Shown piece after piece: positions 8,978 to 17,035 of a stretch of 44,888 bases of DNA. Source of the DNA: Calditrichota bacterium (GTDB taxonomy: Bacteria; CLD3); assembly GCA_008501735.1 (NCBI GenBank), contig QQUF01000047.1, positions 1-44,888 of the forward strand, written 5' to 3'. The position numbers and the translations under genes were made by a program. Position 1 is the first letter of the stretch; each line of letters starts with the position of its first letter. Below the pieces are notes generated by a model, which searched no databases, was not told the origin of the DNA, and was given only the letters and a program-made list of their open reading frames with translations.

Positions 8978-10683
8978 TGCTTGAAAAAATCAAAACGTTT
9001 TTAGAAAAAAACGGACATTCTGCTGAAATAATAGATTCAAGAATCATTACTACACATAAGTTCAATGAATTTGTTATTCGCATAGCAGGAAAATTTTTTT
9101 TAGAAGGTAAACTTTGGTTTTCTTTGCCTGAGCTGTATTTGCTTGAAAGAGGCAAGTATGGCTCTTTGGCACATGTCAGTTGGGATGAAAAAGATGAAGG
9201 GTTAATTTGTGGTGGAGTGTCTGAGAATAGACATATTGATTATGAGCAACTAGATGAAGTTTATCTACTGGCTTTAAATAAAGCTATTGAAACAATTAAA
9301 TCTCTTCTAATAGATAAAGATAAAAATGAGAAGGAAATATTAGAGGAATTTTCTGCTCATTGGAATTTTTCAGTAAGTAGCAAAACTAAGAATAAAGTCA
9401 TTAGTTTTTTGGAACCATCAAATGAAATTCTTGAATTAACCTCTTATGTTTCCAATGACGATAAGTTTAAAGATTCGGTTATTTTTTATAGAACTGATGA
9501 AAAAAATCTAAACCCAAACTACTCTTTCTTTAAAAGATTGAAAAGTAAAAATAGAGGAAATAGAGATAGAAGTTTGTATTTACCAATTGAACAACCTGTT
9601 TTACCACCAGCACCAAATGAATCAATTTTGCAATGGTGGTTTAGATTGGTTGAAAACCTTCCGACAACTATTCGAGAAGATTTAGAAAATCAAATTTTAA
9701 AAAAAACAAATAAAGTTTTTTGGATACTTTCTTCTGTTCATTTGGGACAAAATAAGCATAGTTGGTTTTGTCTCAAGTTTGAAAGAAAGAACAAATCTTA
9801 TCTACCTTTGAGCGTTAATTGTAAAACAGAAGGTTGGAATGCTTTTGCATATAATGTAATTATTCATAACAAAGAATATATAAAACCAAGAGGAGGAGCA
9901 GAAAAAGGATTAGATGATATAACAGTTGCAATTATTGGTTGTGGTTCTGTCGGAGGAGAGATTGCAAAGCAATTAGCAAGTGCAGGAATTGGAAAACTAA
10001 TGTTGATTGATCATGACTCTTTAAATGTTGAAAATATTTATCGTCATACTCTATCATCTCAATACATTGGTTATGATAAGGTAAAATCACTATCACATTT
10101 TCTAAAAACCAATTACCCATACTTAAAAGTAGAGTATTTATTTTCTTTCTTAAAGATATTCCTAGAAAAGGATTATTTAAATTCAGTTGACGGTGTCATC
10201 GTTGCAACTGGCAACCCTACAGAAGAACGATTTTTTAACAATGAGTTAATTAAAAGAGATAAACGCCCTTGGGTAGTATATACTTGGGTTGAAGGTCACG
10301 GTATTGGTGGACATGCAATTTATGTTCATCCAACGGGTGAAGGATGTTTGAGTTGTTTATATAGAGATATGTATGGAAATAAATCTCTCAACTCCATTCA
10401 AAACTTTTTAGACTCTGAGCAAGATATTGCAATAAATATTGCAGGGTGCGGAACTCATTTTTTACCATATTCTTTTATAGATGCTATTCAGTCAGCAACT
10501 TTAGCAACAAGGCTTACATTAGAAGCATTAAACAATCAACTAAGCAAAAGTAGCCGTATTTCTTGGAAAGGCGTAGTTCCTCCGGATTTTAAATTAAAAA
10601 CAACTTACAGATATAAAAATTTTAAAAAATCATTAGAAATTGAATCATTATTTTGGGAAGGTTGCGATGTCTGTAATTTTTAA
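8977..10683 (+). CDS. cap2: Cap2-like E2-E1 fusion, ubiquitin-transferase-like, type II CBASS
   Basis: 568 residues. The N-terminal part (about 1-110) is E2-like, with Cys78 in GLICGG as the candidate E2 cysteine. A linker region follows, then an E1/ThiF adenylation domain from about residue 315, with nucleotide motif AIIGCGSVGGEIAKQL and LIDHD. GCLSC (Cys457, Cys460) and the terminal CDVC form a likely structural zinc site. Cys491 in IAGCGTHF is a candidate E1 catalytic cysteine. In characterised type II CBASS, Cap2 activates and transfers the CD-NTase C-terminus to primers or targets, priming cyclic nucleotide synthesis. It sits directly between the CD-NTase and the JAB protease. Confidence 0.92.
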   Translation: MLEKIKTFLEKNGHSAEIIDSRIITTHKFNEFVIRIAGKFFLEGKLWFSLPELYLLERGKYGSLAHVSWDEKDEGLICGGVSENRHIDYEQLDEVYLLALNKAIETIKSLLIDKDKNEKEILEEFSAHWNFSVSSKTKNKVISFLEPSNEILELTSYVSNDDKFKDSVIFYRTDEKNLNPNYSFFKRLKSKNRGNRDRSLYLPIEQPVLPPAPNESILQWWFRLVENLPTTIREDLENQILKKTNKVFWILSSVHLGQNKHSWFCLKFERKNKSYLPLSVNCKTEGWNAFAYNVIIHNKEYIKPRGGAEKGLDDITVAIIGCGSVGGEIAKQLASAGIGKLMLIDHDSLNVENIYRHTLSSQYIGYDKVKSLSHFLKTNYPYLKVEYLFSFLKIFLEKDYLNSVDGVIVATGNPTEERFFNNELIKRDKRPWVVYTWVEGHGIGGHAIYVHPTGEGCLSCLYRDMYGNKSLNSIQNFLDSEQDIAINIAGCGTHFLPYSFIDAIQSATLATRLTLEALNNQLSKSSRISWKGVVPPDFKLKTTYRYKNFKKSLEIESLFWEGCDVCNF

Positions 10684-11161
10684 GAAAAGGAAGAAAATAA
10701 AAGCTATTCAACTAAAAGTTTCACCGAATGTTAAGCTAGTATTCGATAGAAATAAGCAAATAGGAGAAAACACCTTAGAAGCTTGTGGTATTTTGATTGG
10801 AAGACATTCTGAAGATGGAAAAGAAATTAGAGTCGAATTAGCAACACCTCCTTCCAAATTCGATGTTAGAAAGAGGTTTAGTTTTAAAATTCATTCTAAA
10901 CATCATCAGAAAATATTGAGTGATAAATTTATTACCTCTCAAAATGAGTTAGTCTTTCTTGGAACTTGGCATAGTCACCCAGAACCAAAGCCAACACCTT
11001 CTGAGTGTGATATAAAAGATTGGAAAAAGCAATTTAAAAAGAACAAACATTTATTCGATTATATGATTTTTGCTATTGTTGGTCAAAAGCAAATAAGATA
11101 TTGGTTGGTCAAAAATGGTAATTATTCAAGGATAAAGAAAAAGTGTGTTTGTTATGAATAA
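10667..11161 (+). CDS. cap3: Cap3-like JAB/JAMM isopeptidase, type II CBASS
   Basis: 164 residues starting at ATG 10667, inside the end of the Cap2-like gene (17-nt overlap), with GGGAAGG upstream. The in-frame TTG at 10640 is less likely. It has a complete JAMM metalloprotease signature: Glu in TLEACGILIG, then GTWHSHP, then eight residues to SECD. Cap3 proteins remove the Cap2-made conjugates and restrain signalling. The overlap with both neighbours supports one transcript and coupled translation. Confidence 0.92.
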   Translation: MSVIFKKRKKIKAIQLKVSPNVKLVFDRNKQIGENTLEACGILIGRHSEDGKEIRVELATPPSKFDVRKRFSFKIHSKHHQKILSDKFITSQNELVFLGTWHSHPEPKPTPSECDIKDWKKQFKKNKHLFDYMIFAIVGQKQIRYWLVKNGNYSRIKKKCVCYE

Positions 11162-12221
11162 AATCAATCTTTTAAATTTTCTTGTCTCACTGTTTGATAG
11201 GTGGCTTGAATGCAATCGAATTAATCCGATGTTCAAGGTAGGGTTTCGTTTAATTGCAATTGGAATAAGTTTAATATGTGGTAGTGGAATCACCAAATTC
11301 TATTTTAATGATTTTATAGTTAATAAAATTTCTCGAACTGTTTTTATAGAGTTGTCGTCTGAGCCTAGCCAACTCCTATTGTTTTTAGGTTTAGGGTTTA
11401 TTTTTATTGGTTTAGGATTTTGTTTATGGGGAATTAAATCAATTAATCAAAATATGAACAAAAAGTGCTTTTATTATCTAATTGGTTTACCTAATCAATC
11501 AAATAATTTTCCATTAGAGGCTCTTCCTAAAATTGCAAGATGGTTCCCACCGAAAAAAGTTCCTTTATCAATAAACACAGAAAATATTGTTGAAATGAAA
11601 AAAAAGTTACTATTTCATTTGGAAATTATATCAAATAGAATCGAACAACCTGAAAAGGATGAAATTTACTTTGGTGGATTAGCAAGAGTTCCATACTTAT
11701 TTTTTATTGGTTATGGATTTAGGAATGCTCATAGTTCAATCACTTTGCTTGATCATAGTCACAAAACCACAAAATGGTTTACCTTAGAAGATATTGACAC
11801 AATTGGTTTAGACTTGAAGCCAATTGATAGGTCAGTCAAGCCAAATATGAATGGAGATATTGGAGTGGCAATTGAGTTCACTTGTAAAATACCTAAAAAT
11901 GATTTTCCTGAATCTTTAAAAGAGCATGTAATTAGAATTAAATTGAATAACGATGTAACACATAACCAAATCAAAAGTCGAATTGCTCTTGAGCGAATTG
12001 TTGATTCCATCTCTCAATTGTTGATTAGGTTAAACAAAAACTCTAAGACAATACATTTATTTATATCAGCACAATCTACTTTTACCTTTTCTTTAGGAAG
12101 AAGATACCAAGATGGGATGATGGGAGAGATACAAGTATATAATTATGATGCAAAAAAGAAAAAATATGTTTGGGCATTTAAATTGGATGGGGATGAAATA
12201 AAATTAGTAGAAAATTGCTAA
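11145..12221 (+). CDS. cap14: 2TM-SAVED effector (Cap14-like), type II CBASS
   Basis: 358 residues from GTG 11145, which lies about 12 nt after AAGGA; the ATG at 11154 is an alternative. Two transmembrane helices (about residues 25-47 and 76-97) precede a soluble region. The C-terminal HLFISAQSTFTFSLGRR, GEIQVYNYD and YVWAFKL match the SAVED domain pattern (Rossmann-like sensor of cyclic oligonucleotides). By family, ligand binding makes the membrane part disrupt the inner membrane and arrest the infected cell. It is last in the operon and overlaps the protease gene by 17 nt. Confidence 0.88.
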   Translation: MFVMNKINLLNFLVSLFDRWLECNRINPMFKVGFRLIAIGISLICGSGITKFYFNDFIVNKISRTVFIELSSEPSQLLLFLGLGFIFIGLGFCLWGIKSINQNMNKKCFYYLIGLPNQSNNFPLEALPKIARWFPPKKVPLSINTENIVEMKKKLLFHLEIISNRIEQPEKDEIYFGGLARVPYLFFIGYGFRNAHSSITLLDHSHKTTKWFTLEDIDTIGLDLKPIDRSVKPNMNGDIGVAIEFTCKIPKNDFPESLKEHVIRIKLNNDVTHNQIKSRIALERIVDSISQLLIRLNKNSKTIHLFISAQSTFTFSLGRRYQDGMMGEIQVYNYDAKKKKYVWAFKLDGDEIKLVENC

Positions 12222-12436
12222 ACACCCTGTGTTTTAAAACGACCGTTTAAAAACAAAAGAAAGTGTAACGACAATGCCTTTTTAATAAGTGTTTTTAAGG
12301 TATCTTTTTCATACCCCTTAAACAACATACCGAAATAATTATTTACACTCCTAGTAAATTTGGGCTTTAGATCTTGGTTGAGTAGAACCAATGCATTTAT
12401 TTCTACTCTTTTGACCATTTCATATTTAAAGCCCAT
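12218..12436 (-). CDS. Possible small gene at the end of the type III CBASS operon
   Basis: A 72-residue frame from ATG 12436 with TTGGAG 11 nt upstream. It overlaps the end of the NUDIX effector by 34 nt and, on the other strand, the last codon of the SAVED effector. It is basic and hydrophobic (KTLIKKALSLHFLLFLNGR) with no recognised domain. It could be a real minor gene or chance coding in the space between convergent operons. Confidence 0.3.
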   Translation of the reverse strand: MGFKYEMVKRVEINALVLLNQDLKPKFTRSVNNYFGMLFKGYEKDTLKTLIKKALSLHFLLFLNGRFKTQGV

Positions 12437-13239
12437 TTCGTATGTTCTCCAATATGATATAACTTTTTCCTTTGTCTATTATCATGACCCAAGTTCTTAA
12501 TCAATTCATCATCAGCCCATTTGTAATTATCAGTGTCACCTTTTTTTAATAACGTTTCTAATTCTCGCTCTTGTTCTCTTGTAGGAATTAAATCTAAAAT
12601 ATCATATTGAAGGATTTCAAAACAATTCCATCCTTGAGTCGTTTTTATCGGAGTTGTTACAGTTCCCACATAATTATAAATTACGTATGGAAAATTTTTA
12701 GAGCCTAAAATCTTTGATTGTCCACCTACTAGCTCCTCATAAAATTCTCGCCAATGAGAAACCTCTCTATCTTTTTTAGTATTGAACCAATCAATAAATT
12801 TTATGGCATTCTTAGCAGGAATAAAAATTGCGAAATCATCTTTAGTTAACCCTGAATTTGGCAATTTTAAATCGTCCATTGCATCAAATTTTTCCTTTAA
12901 CATACTTTGTGTACCTGGGAGCCTTTTATATTTTCCTCCAACAAGTTGGAAATGACCAAAATTTGAATTTTTAACTAATAAATACTTATCATTAACCTTT
13001 ATTCGATATAAATACGACATTGAAAAGCGAATATTTTCATCCTTTAATGCCAAATACTTACAATGAAAAAGTAGTATAATTCTTTTCCGATTTTCAACAC
13101 CTTCAAAAATTAGAAAATATATTGTACTAATACCTAAAATAATTCCTGCTCCCATTAGTTCATTTTTCAATCCAGGATCTAGAAAATGACCAACTAGGAT
13201 TAAAAGTATTCCTAAACCAAATTGAATTAAATACTTCAT
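12403..13239 (-). CDS. cap16: TM-NUDIX effector (Cap16-like), type III CBASS
   Basis: 278 residues. Two hydrophobic segments at the N-terminus (about 4-20 and 29-45) are followed by a SMODS-associated NUDIX-like domain. Recognisable parts are YLYRIKVNDKYLLVKNSN, the GHFQLVGGKYK strand-loop, and REFYEELVGG, a reduced Nudix box of the REFxEEL type. By family, the NUDIX-like domain is thought to sense the cyclic nucleotide and the membrane segments to act as the killer module. Its start overlaps the AAA+ stop by 4 nt. The degenerate Nudix box suggests sensing rather than hydrolysis, but this is inference. Confidence 0.85.
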   Translation of the reverse strand: MKYLIQFGLGILLILVGHFLDPGLKNELMGAGIILGISTIYFLIFEGVENRKRIILLFHCKYLALKDENIRFSMSYLYRIKVNDKYLLVKNSNFGHFQLVGGKYKRLPGTQSMLKEKFDAMDDLKLPNSGLTKDDFAIFIPAKNAIKFIDWFNTKKDREVSHWREFYEELVGGQSKILGSKNFPYVIYNYVGTVTTPIKTTQGWNCFEILQYDILDLIPTREQERELETLLKKGDTDNYKWADDELIKNLGHDNRQRKKLYHIGEHTKWALNMKWSKE

Positions 13240-14120
13240 TTAATTTTTGGACTTGGTTTTATGGAAGAAATAGTTTCTACAAGAATTTCATAAGTTAAAG
13301 ATTTATCTGGAAAAGCCTTTGCTACCGCTTCTGGTAGGATTTTAAGCCTTATATCAGAAAATGAATGCCCTAAATTCGAATTTTTCTCTGGGCTTGTTAA
13401 ATCAGCTAAATTATCAAGTTGTTCCTCAGAAAATTCAATTCCTTTAAGGCTTTGTGAGAAAAGCTCTTTTCGCTCTTTTTTATTCGGTCTTTCAAACTCT
13501 AAAACAATAGAAGCTCTTCTTATTATTGCTTCGTCAATAAAATGTAGCCTATTTGTTGACATAAAAACGACAGCACGTCCATGTAATTCTCTAATCTCAT
13601 CAATTTTCTGAATTAATGTATTTACAGAGGCTTTTTCTTCTTGGTGCATTTGCATTGTTGAACGAGTTGTTGCAATTGCATCTGCTTCATCAATAAATAA
13701 AAAGGCAATCCTTCTTTTACCTGCCTGTATTTTTAATTCGGCAAAGGCATCATTGACAAGATTTCCCATTTGTCCATGCAACCCTTCTCCTCTTACTCTT
13801 GTACTCAATTTTAAAAAGAAACCTTCTTTTTTGAGTTCTCTTGTCATTTTATCTGCAATTGACTCAGCAGAAACAGTTTTACCTGTTCCTGCATCACCAG
13901 CAAGAATAATTAAAGGGTATTTATCTTTTAACTGATTAATTATTGGGAGTTTAGTTTGATGAAACTTCTTACTCCACTCATTCAGACCATCTTGATCAAG
14001 TAGTAATTTTAAGTTTGTATAAATACGACTAAACTTACTTTCAAAACCAATTAAACTTTTTGTTCTTTCTTGAATTTCAGAATTTGGTAATTCTAAAGTA
14101 TTGTCAAATATTGTTGCCAT
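13236..14120 (-). CDS. cap6: TRIP13/Pch2-like AAA+ ATPase (Cap6), type III CBASS
   Basis: 294 residues with Walker A GDAGTGKT (75-82), Walker B FLFIDEAD (140-147), sensor MSTNR and an arginine-finger-like IRRAS. This is the single-ring AAA+ layout of bacterial Trip13 proteins. In type III CBASS it remodels the HORMA protein to its open state and so switches off the CD-NTase. It overlaps the genes on both sides (the HORMA stop by one base, the effector start by four), so all are translated from one message. Confidence 0.92.
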   Translation of the reverse strand: MATIFDNTLELPNSEIQERTKSLIGFESKFSRIYTNLKLLLDQDGLNEWSKKFHQTKLPIINQLKDKYPLIILAGDAGTGKTVSAESIADKMTRELKKEGFFLKLSTRVRGEGLHGQMGNLVNDAFAELKIQAGKRRIAFLFIDEADAIATTRSTMQMHQEEKASVNTLIQKIDEIRELHGRAVVFMSTNRLHFIDEAIIRRASIVLEFERPNKKERKELFSQSLKGIEFSEEQLDNLADLTSPEKNSNLGHSFSDIRLKILPEAVAKAFPDKSLTYEILVETISSIKPSPKIK

Positions 14121-14635
14121 TAGTTGTAACCCACTTTTTGTAATTCGTATCCATTACTAGCATACAATTGTTTATTATTTCTTTGTAGATGTGGAAATGT
14201 GTTATCAATCGAAGTCTTTACCCAACCAATTTTAAATCCATTCTCATTCTGAAATTTCTGCTTTTCGGTATGTGATAAACCATACCATTCTTGCGAATAT
14301 GAAAGAATCACCCTTAGATGAGTATTTGGAATATCTTCCCAATCATTATTTTTCCCTGGTCTATCACTTGCAGATGACGTTCCATTTGAATTAACTTTAA
14401 ATTTAGAAGCTTTGATTACTTCATTACTGGCATCATCAATTAAAGCAATGTCAACTGATTCTAAATATTCATTTTCAGCTAATTCAATTATATCATGAAA
14501 TATATCATCTACATATTTCATAGTCCATTTATCAGTTATGCGTGCAATCATTCTAACATCCGCTTCAAAATTTTCAAATGTTTTTCTAATATCAATAACT
14601 GTATAAGTTTTTGTTTGCGTATTTGTATTGTACAT
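14120..14635 (-). CDS. cap7: Bacterial HORMA protein (Cap7), type III CBASS
   Basis: 171 residues, starting 2 nt after the CD-NTase stop. The helix-rich N-terminus (TFENFEADVRMIARITDKWT) and the later SYSQEWYGLSHTEKQ and basic, aromatic C-terminus fit a bacterial HORMA domain. Sequence signatures of this fold are weak, so the call rests heavily on position between a CD-NTase and a TRIP13-like ATPase. By family it senses a phage peptide, closes its safety belt and activates the CD-NTase. Only one HORMA gene is present. Confidence 0.82.
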   Translation of the reverse strand: MYNTNTQTKTYTVIDIRKTFENFEADVRMIARITDKWTMKYVDDIFHDIIELAENEYLESVDIALIDDASNEVIKASKFKVNSNGTSSASDRPGKNNDWEDIPNTHLRVILSYSQEWYGLSHTEKQKFQNENGFKIGWVKTSIDNTFPHLQRNNKQLYASNGYELQKVGYN

Positions 14636-14637
14636 TT

Positions 14638-15615
14638 TTATTTAACTCCAAAAGTTGGTCCAAATACTCTTTTCCACTCTTCTATTGTATCACCTTCATT
14701 GTTCCTTGCTTGGGCAAAATTCAACGAATCAAAAGCATCTTCTGCCTCTTCAATTACTTCCTTCCACTTAGCCAAATTTAGCTTTTTAGCCACATTGTTC
14801 TCATTATTCGTATTGTCAGCAATAAAAATCGGTGTATCAAATTCAGGAACTTTATTTATAGCATTTTTAAACGAAATTACTGGAAAATTAGGTTTACTTA
14901 AGAATTGAAAGAATCTAATCACAGCCTCTTCGATATTATCTTCTACACCACATTCAATGTCTAAATAAGCAACTATCAGCTCTATTGAGAAAGAAGACAG
15001 TCCAGATTCGTTTTTAGTCTGATTAATTTCTTTGTAATTCTTCCACCATTTTAGCATTCTGACAATAGATGTATATGAAGAGTTACTTTTTCTTAGTCCT
15101 AAAGCAAAGTCTAATTGTCTTGAAACACTTGTAATGTATTTTCCACCTCCACCTCTTTCTGGTTGCCAGACATAATCCCCAAGTTTATTTATTGGAACAA
15201 CAGGAACAATATCAACCTCTAACCCTGTTCCCGAAAATTTTATTTTTATTGATTTATTGCCTTCCTTATCAACATCTTTTTTAATGTCCTTTTGCGGATA
15301 AATCTCCTCTAAATATTCTACAATAAAATCATGTACTTTTTTAAGATCGTTTTGAACATCCTCATCTCCTTCAATAAATAAGACCAAATCTATATCTATT
15401 GGATTATCTCCAGTAGGTCTTAAGATGGTATGTTTTTTCCAAGAGCCAGCCAATAAATATTTTGTTACTTTCAGCCCTGTTCTATCATCATCTTTAATTT
15501 TATTTTCTAATCTTTGCTTGAGATTAGAAATTTGGTCTCTGTACACCTGCATATTATCAGGTCTTAACTTGATTTTTTTTACAAAAAATTGTAATTGGGA
15601 ATTATCTAACTTCAT
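14638..15615 (-). CDS. cdnC-like: CD-NTase, type III CBASS
   Basis: 325 residues with an intact nucleotidyltransferase core: G57-S58 (LAGSWKKHT), D74 and D76 (NPIDIDLVLF), third Asp D135 (GLEVDIVPVV). An alpha-helical C-terminal OAS-like half follows (VRMLKWWKNY, SGLSSFSIELIVAYL). It is first in the operon; TTATAGAGGAACTT precedes its ATG. It is distinct in sequence from the CD-NTase at 7940, so the plasmid carries two unrelated cyclases rather than a recent duplication. The product cannot be read from sequence. Confidence 0.92.
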   Translation of the reverse strand: MKLDNSQLQFFVKKIKLRPDNMQVYRDQISNLKQRLENKIKDDDRTGLKVTKYLLAGSWKKHTILRPTGDNPIDIDLVLFIEGDEDVQNDLKKVHDFIVEYLEEIYPQKDIKKDVDKEGNKSIKIKFSGTGLEVDIVPVVPINKLGDYVWQPERGGGGKYITSVSRQLDFALGLRKSNSSYTSIVRMLKWWKNYKEINQTKNESGLSSFSIELIVAYLDIECGVEDNIEEAVIRFFQFLSKPNFPVISFKNAINKVPEFDTPIFIADNTNNENNVAKKLNLAKWKEVIEEAEDAFDSLNFAQARNNEGDTIEEWKRVFGPTFGVK

Positions 15616-15929
15616 AAGTTCCTCTATAAATTAAAAATTAAATTATCAGTCTCTCCTCTGCAAATTAGATGCCATTTCTTTAATCAGACATTTTGTCATA
15701 GTATCTTCATGTTTTACAAAAATAAATTTTATGCTTTGATTTATTTAAATACTTTATCTTTCACTATTGAAATTTTTCTGTGAGACTTATTTTAAAAAAT
15801 CAAAACTTAATTAAAGTATGCCATTTAGAATCTTAAGAAATCAGGTTATGTCATTTTATCACTTGATTTCTTAAATAAGAATAAAGGTGTCGAAACAATT
15901 TATTTCGTATTTTCCTTACTATTCAGAAT
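15616..15929. other. AT-rich non-coding gap upstream of type III CBASS
   Basis: No gene is seen. It must hold the promoter of the minus-strand CBASS operon. A perfect 11-bp inverted repeat (TTAAGAAATCA 15833-15843 with TGATTTCTTAA 15864-15874, 20-nt loop) is the only clear structure. It could be a hairpin or an operator. Confidence 0.5.
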
Positions 15930-16415
15930 CTAACAATTCCTTAAATGAGAACTCATAATTCCTTCGTAAGTCATTTCAGGAACTAAAGCAGGAAGAGTTT
16001 TTTTGATTGAAGAGCTTCCATAAAATTTCGGGTGGTAAATTCCACCCTTGATAATTTTCTCAAAATCCACCAAACGAGAAATGAAATTGATTTTTGAGGT
16101 TTTGTAAAAGAGAGAGCTTTCCAAATCATTGGTAGCATTGATAAATGTTGCTACCGAATAATCAGGATTTGTAAAATTCATTACATCATTTAGAAATTCA
16201 TTTACTCCAACTTGGGAATCCATTTCCTGAACCACTAAAACATCAGGCTAAATATTTTCAATGACTTTCTGAAACTTAAGATTTCTCAATGAGGAATTGT
16301 TTCTAGGATAACTTAACAAATTGTAAGTCGCTACTCTGATTGTATCAACAATTGTTTGTTGAGAGTAAGCAATATTGCAAGACAACAAAGAAATCAATGT
16401 GAAAAAGAGAATCAT
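15930..16415 (-). pseudogene. Broken chimera: endonuclease/exonuclease/phosphatase fragment joined to DUF2779-like fragment
   Basis: From ATG 16415 a signal peptide (MILFFTLISLLSCNIAYSQQ) leads into VATYNLLSYPR, then an in-frame TAG at 16248-16250, then PDVLVVQEMDSQ and LFYKTSKINF. These match the N-terminal part of secreted EEP-family nucleases. The same frame then continues as GGIYHPKFYGSSSIKK and LPALVPEMTYEG, which resembles the catalytic part of DUF2779 proteins. Two unrelated families are therefore fused and both cut short, and the first carries a stop. This is a relic of rearrangement. A restart at GTG 16235 could make a short product, but I see no reason to expect function. Confidence 0.75.
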
Positions 16416-16739
16416 AATTTTCCAAAATTAAGAGATTTATGTTTTCAATATTAAGAAACTAATTTAGGAAACATAAATCTCTAACAAAACATGTTAGGCT
16501 TGTTATAATTTTATTCACTTCTCTTTAATTTTTTATGAAACTTAAGTATTACAGAATACTCGCTAAGTCACTTCCCCTAATCTCACTCCAAGAAAATAAT
16601 CTTTATTCTTTTTCACATTTTTTAAGTAACCCAAGAAATGAGTTTGTTATCTTTTTGAAAAGACCCCAATTAAAATTGGGGTCTTAGGTAAAATATACTC
16701 ATCAGTAATTAAATTTGGAAACTTTAAAGCTTCTTTTTT
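16416..16739. other. Non-coding gap with a long palindrome and a terminator
   Basis: No gene is seen. 16431-16446 and 16467-16482 form 16-base arms (AGAGATTTATGTTTTC / GGAAACATAAATCTCT) with one mismatch and a 20-nt loop, 15 nt before the pseudogene start. A second hairpin at 16661-16684 serves the small gene upstream on the minus strand. Confidence 0.6.
16661..16684 (-). terminator. Intrinsic terminator of the 59-residue CxxC gene
   Basis: A perfect 11-bp stem (AGACCCCAATT / AATTGGGGTCT), GC-rich at its base. On the minus strand the downstream arm runs into TCTTTTC. It lies 56 nt beyond the gene's stop codon. Confidence 0.65.
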
Positions 16740-16919
16740 TTAAAATGTTACAACTCTAACACCAAGCCCAACACCATATTTACTAAAACAAGCTTGACAC
16801 ATATTTGCCCAAAAACCTTCAATGGTGTTCCCTTCATATTTCGCCTCTACATTGATTTTCTTTTCTAATTCACAAATTCTACAAGTGATCTTTTGCTTTA
16901 TGTCTTTTTCTTTTTGCAT
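16740..16919 (-). CDS. Short double-CxxC protein, 59 residues
   Basis: ATG 16919 follows AAAGGATATTTT. The protein begins MQKEKDIKQKITCRICELEK and later has NTIEGFWANMCQACFSKYGVGLG before TAA at 16740-16742. Two CxxC pairs (CRIC, CQAC) suggest a zinc knuckle. It is a paralogue of the 70-residue protein at 23553, which has CDIC, then LTIYGSWAKMCKDCFQDYGKGLG. Function is unknown. It has its own terminator and appears to be a single-gene unit. Confidence 0.7.
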   Translation of the reverse strand: MQKEKDIKQKITCRICELEKKINVEAKYEGNTIEGFWANMCQACFSKYGVGLGVRVVTF

Positions 16920-17035
16920 AAAATATCCTTTCTTATATTTTTTGAGTTAGAAGTACTGGTGAGTATCTACTAGACCTTATCAAAAAATATCATCTTATTC
17001 AATCAAACTCCAAAATATATTAATCTAAACACAAA

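Noticed and set aside
13753-13935. Plus-strand frame of 60 residues in the AAA+ gene
   Set aside because: It is antisense to a conserved ATPase, with no ribosome site and no recognisable protein character; the same applies to other frames opposite clear genes.
14495-14908. Plus-strand frame of 137 residues across the HORMA/CD-NTase boundary
   Set aside because: It is antisense to two conserved CBASS genes, with low-complexity Ser/Phe-rich composition typical of a shadow frame.
15833-15874. Perfect 11-bp inverted repeat as a terminator
   Set aside because: No T-tract follows on either strand and only a pseudogene lies upstream; left as an unexplained dyad in the CBASS promoter gap.
16248-16250. 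In-frame TAG as a recoded codon
   Set aside because: TAG serves as a normal stop elsewhere in the window (for example after the BNR and giant T9SS proteins), and this frame is also a truncated chimera, so it is a pseudogene stop.
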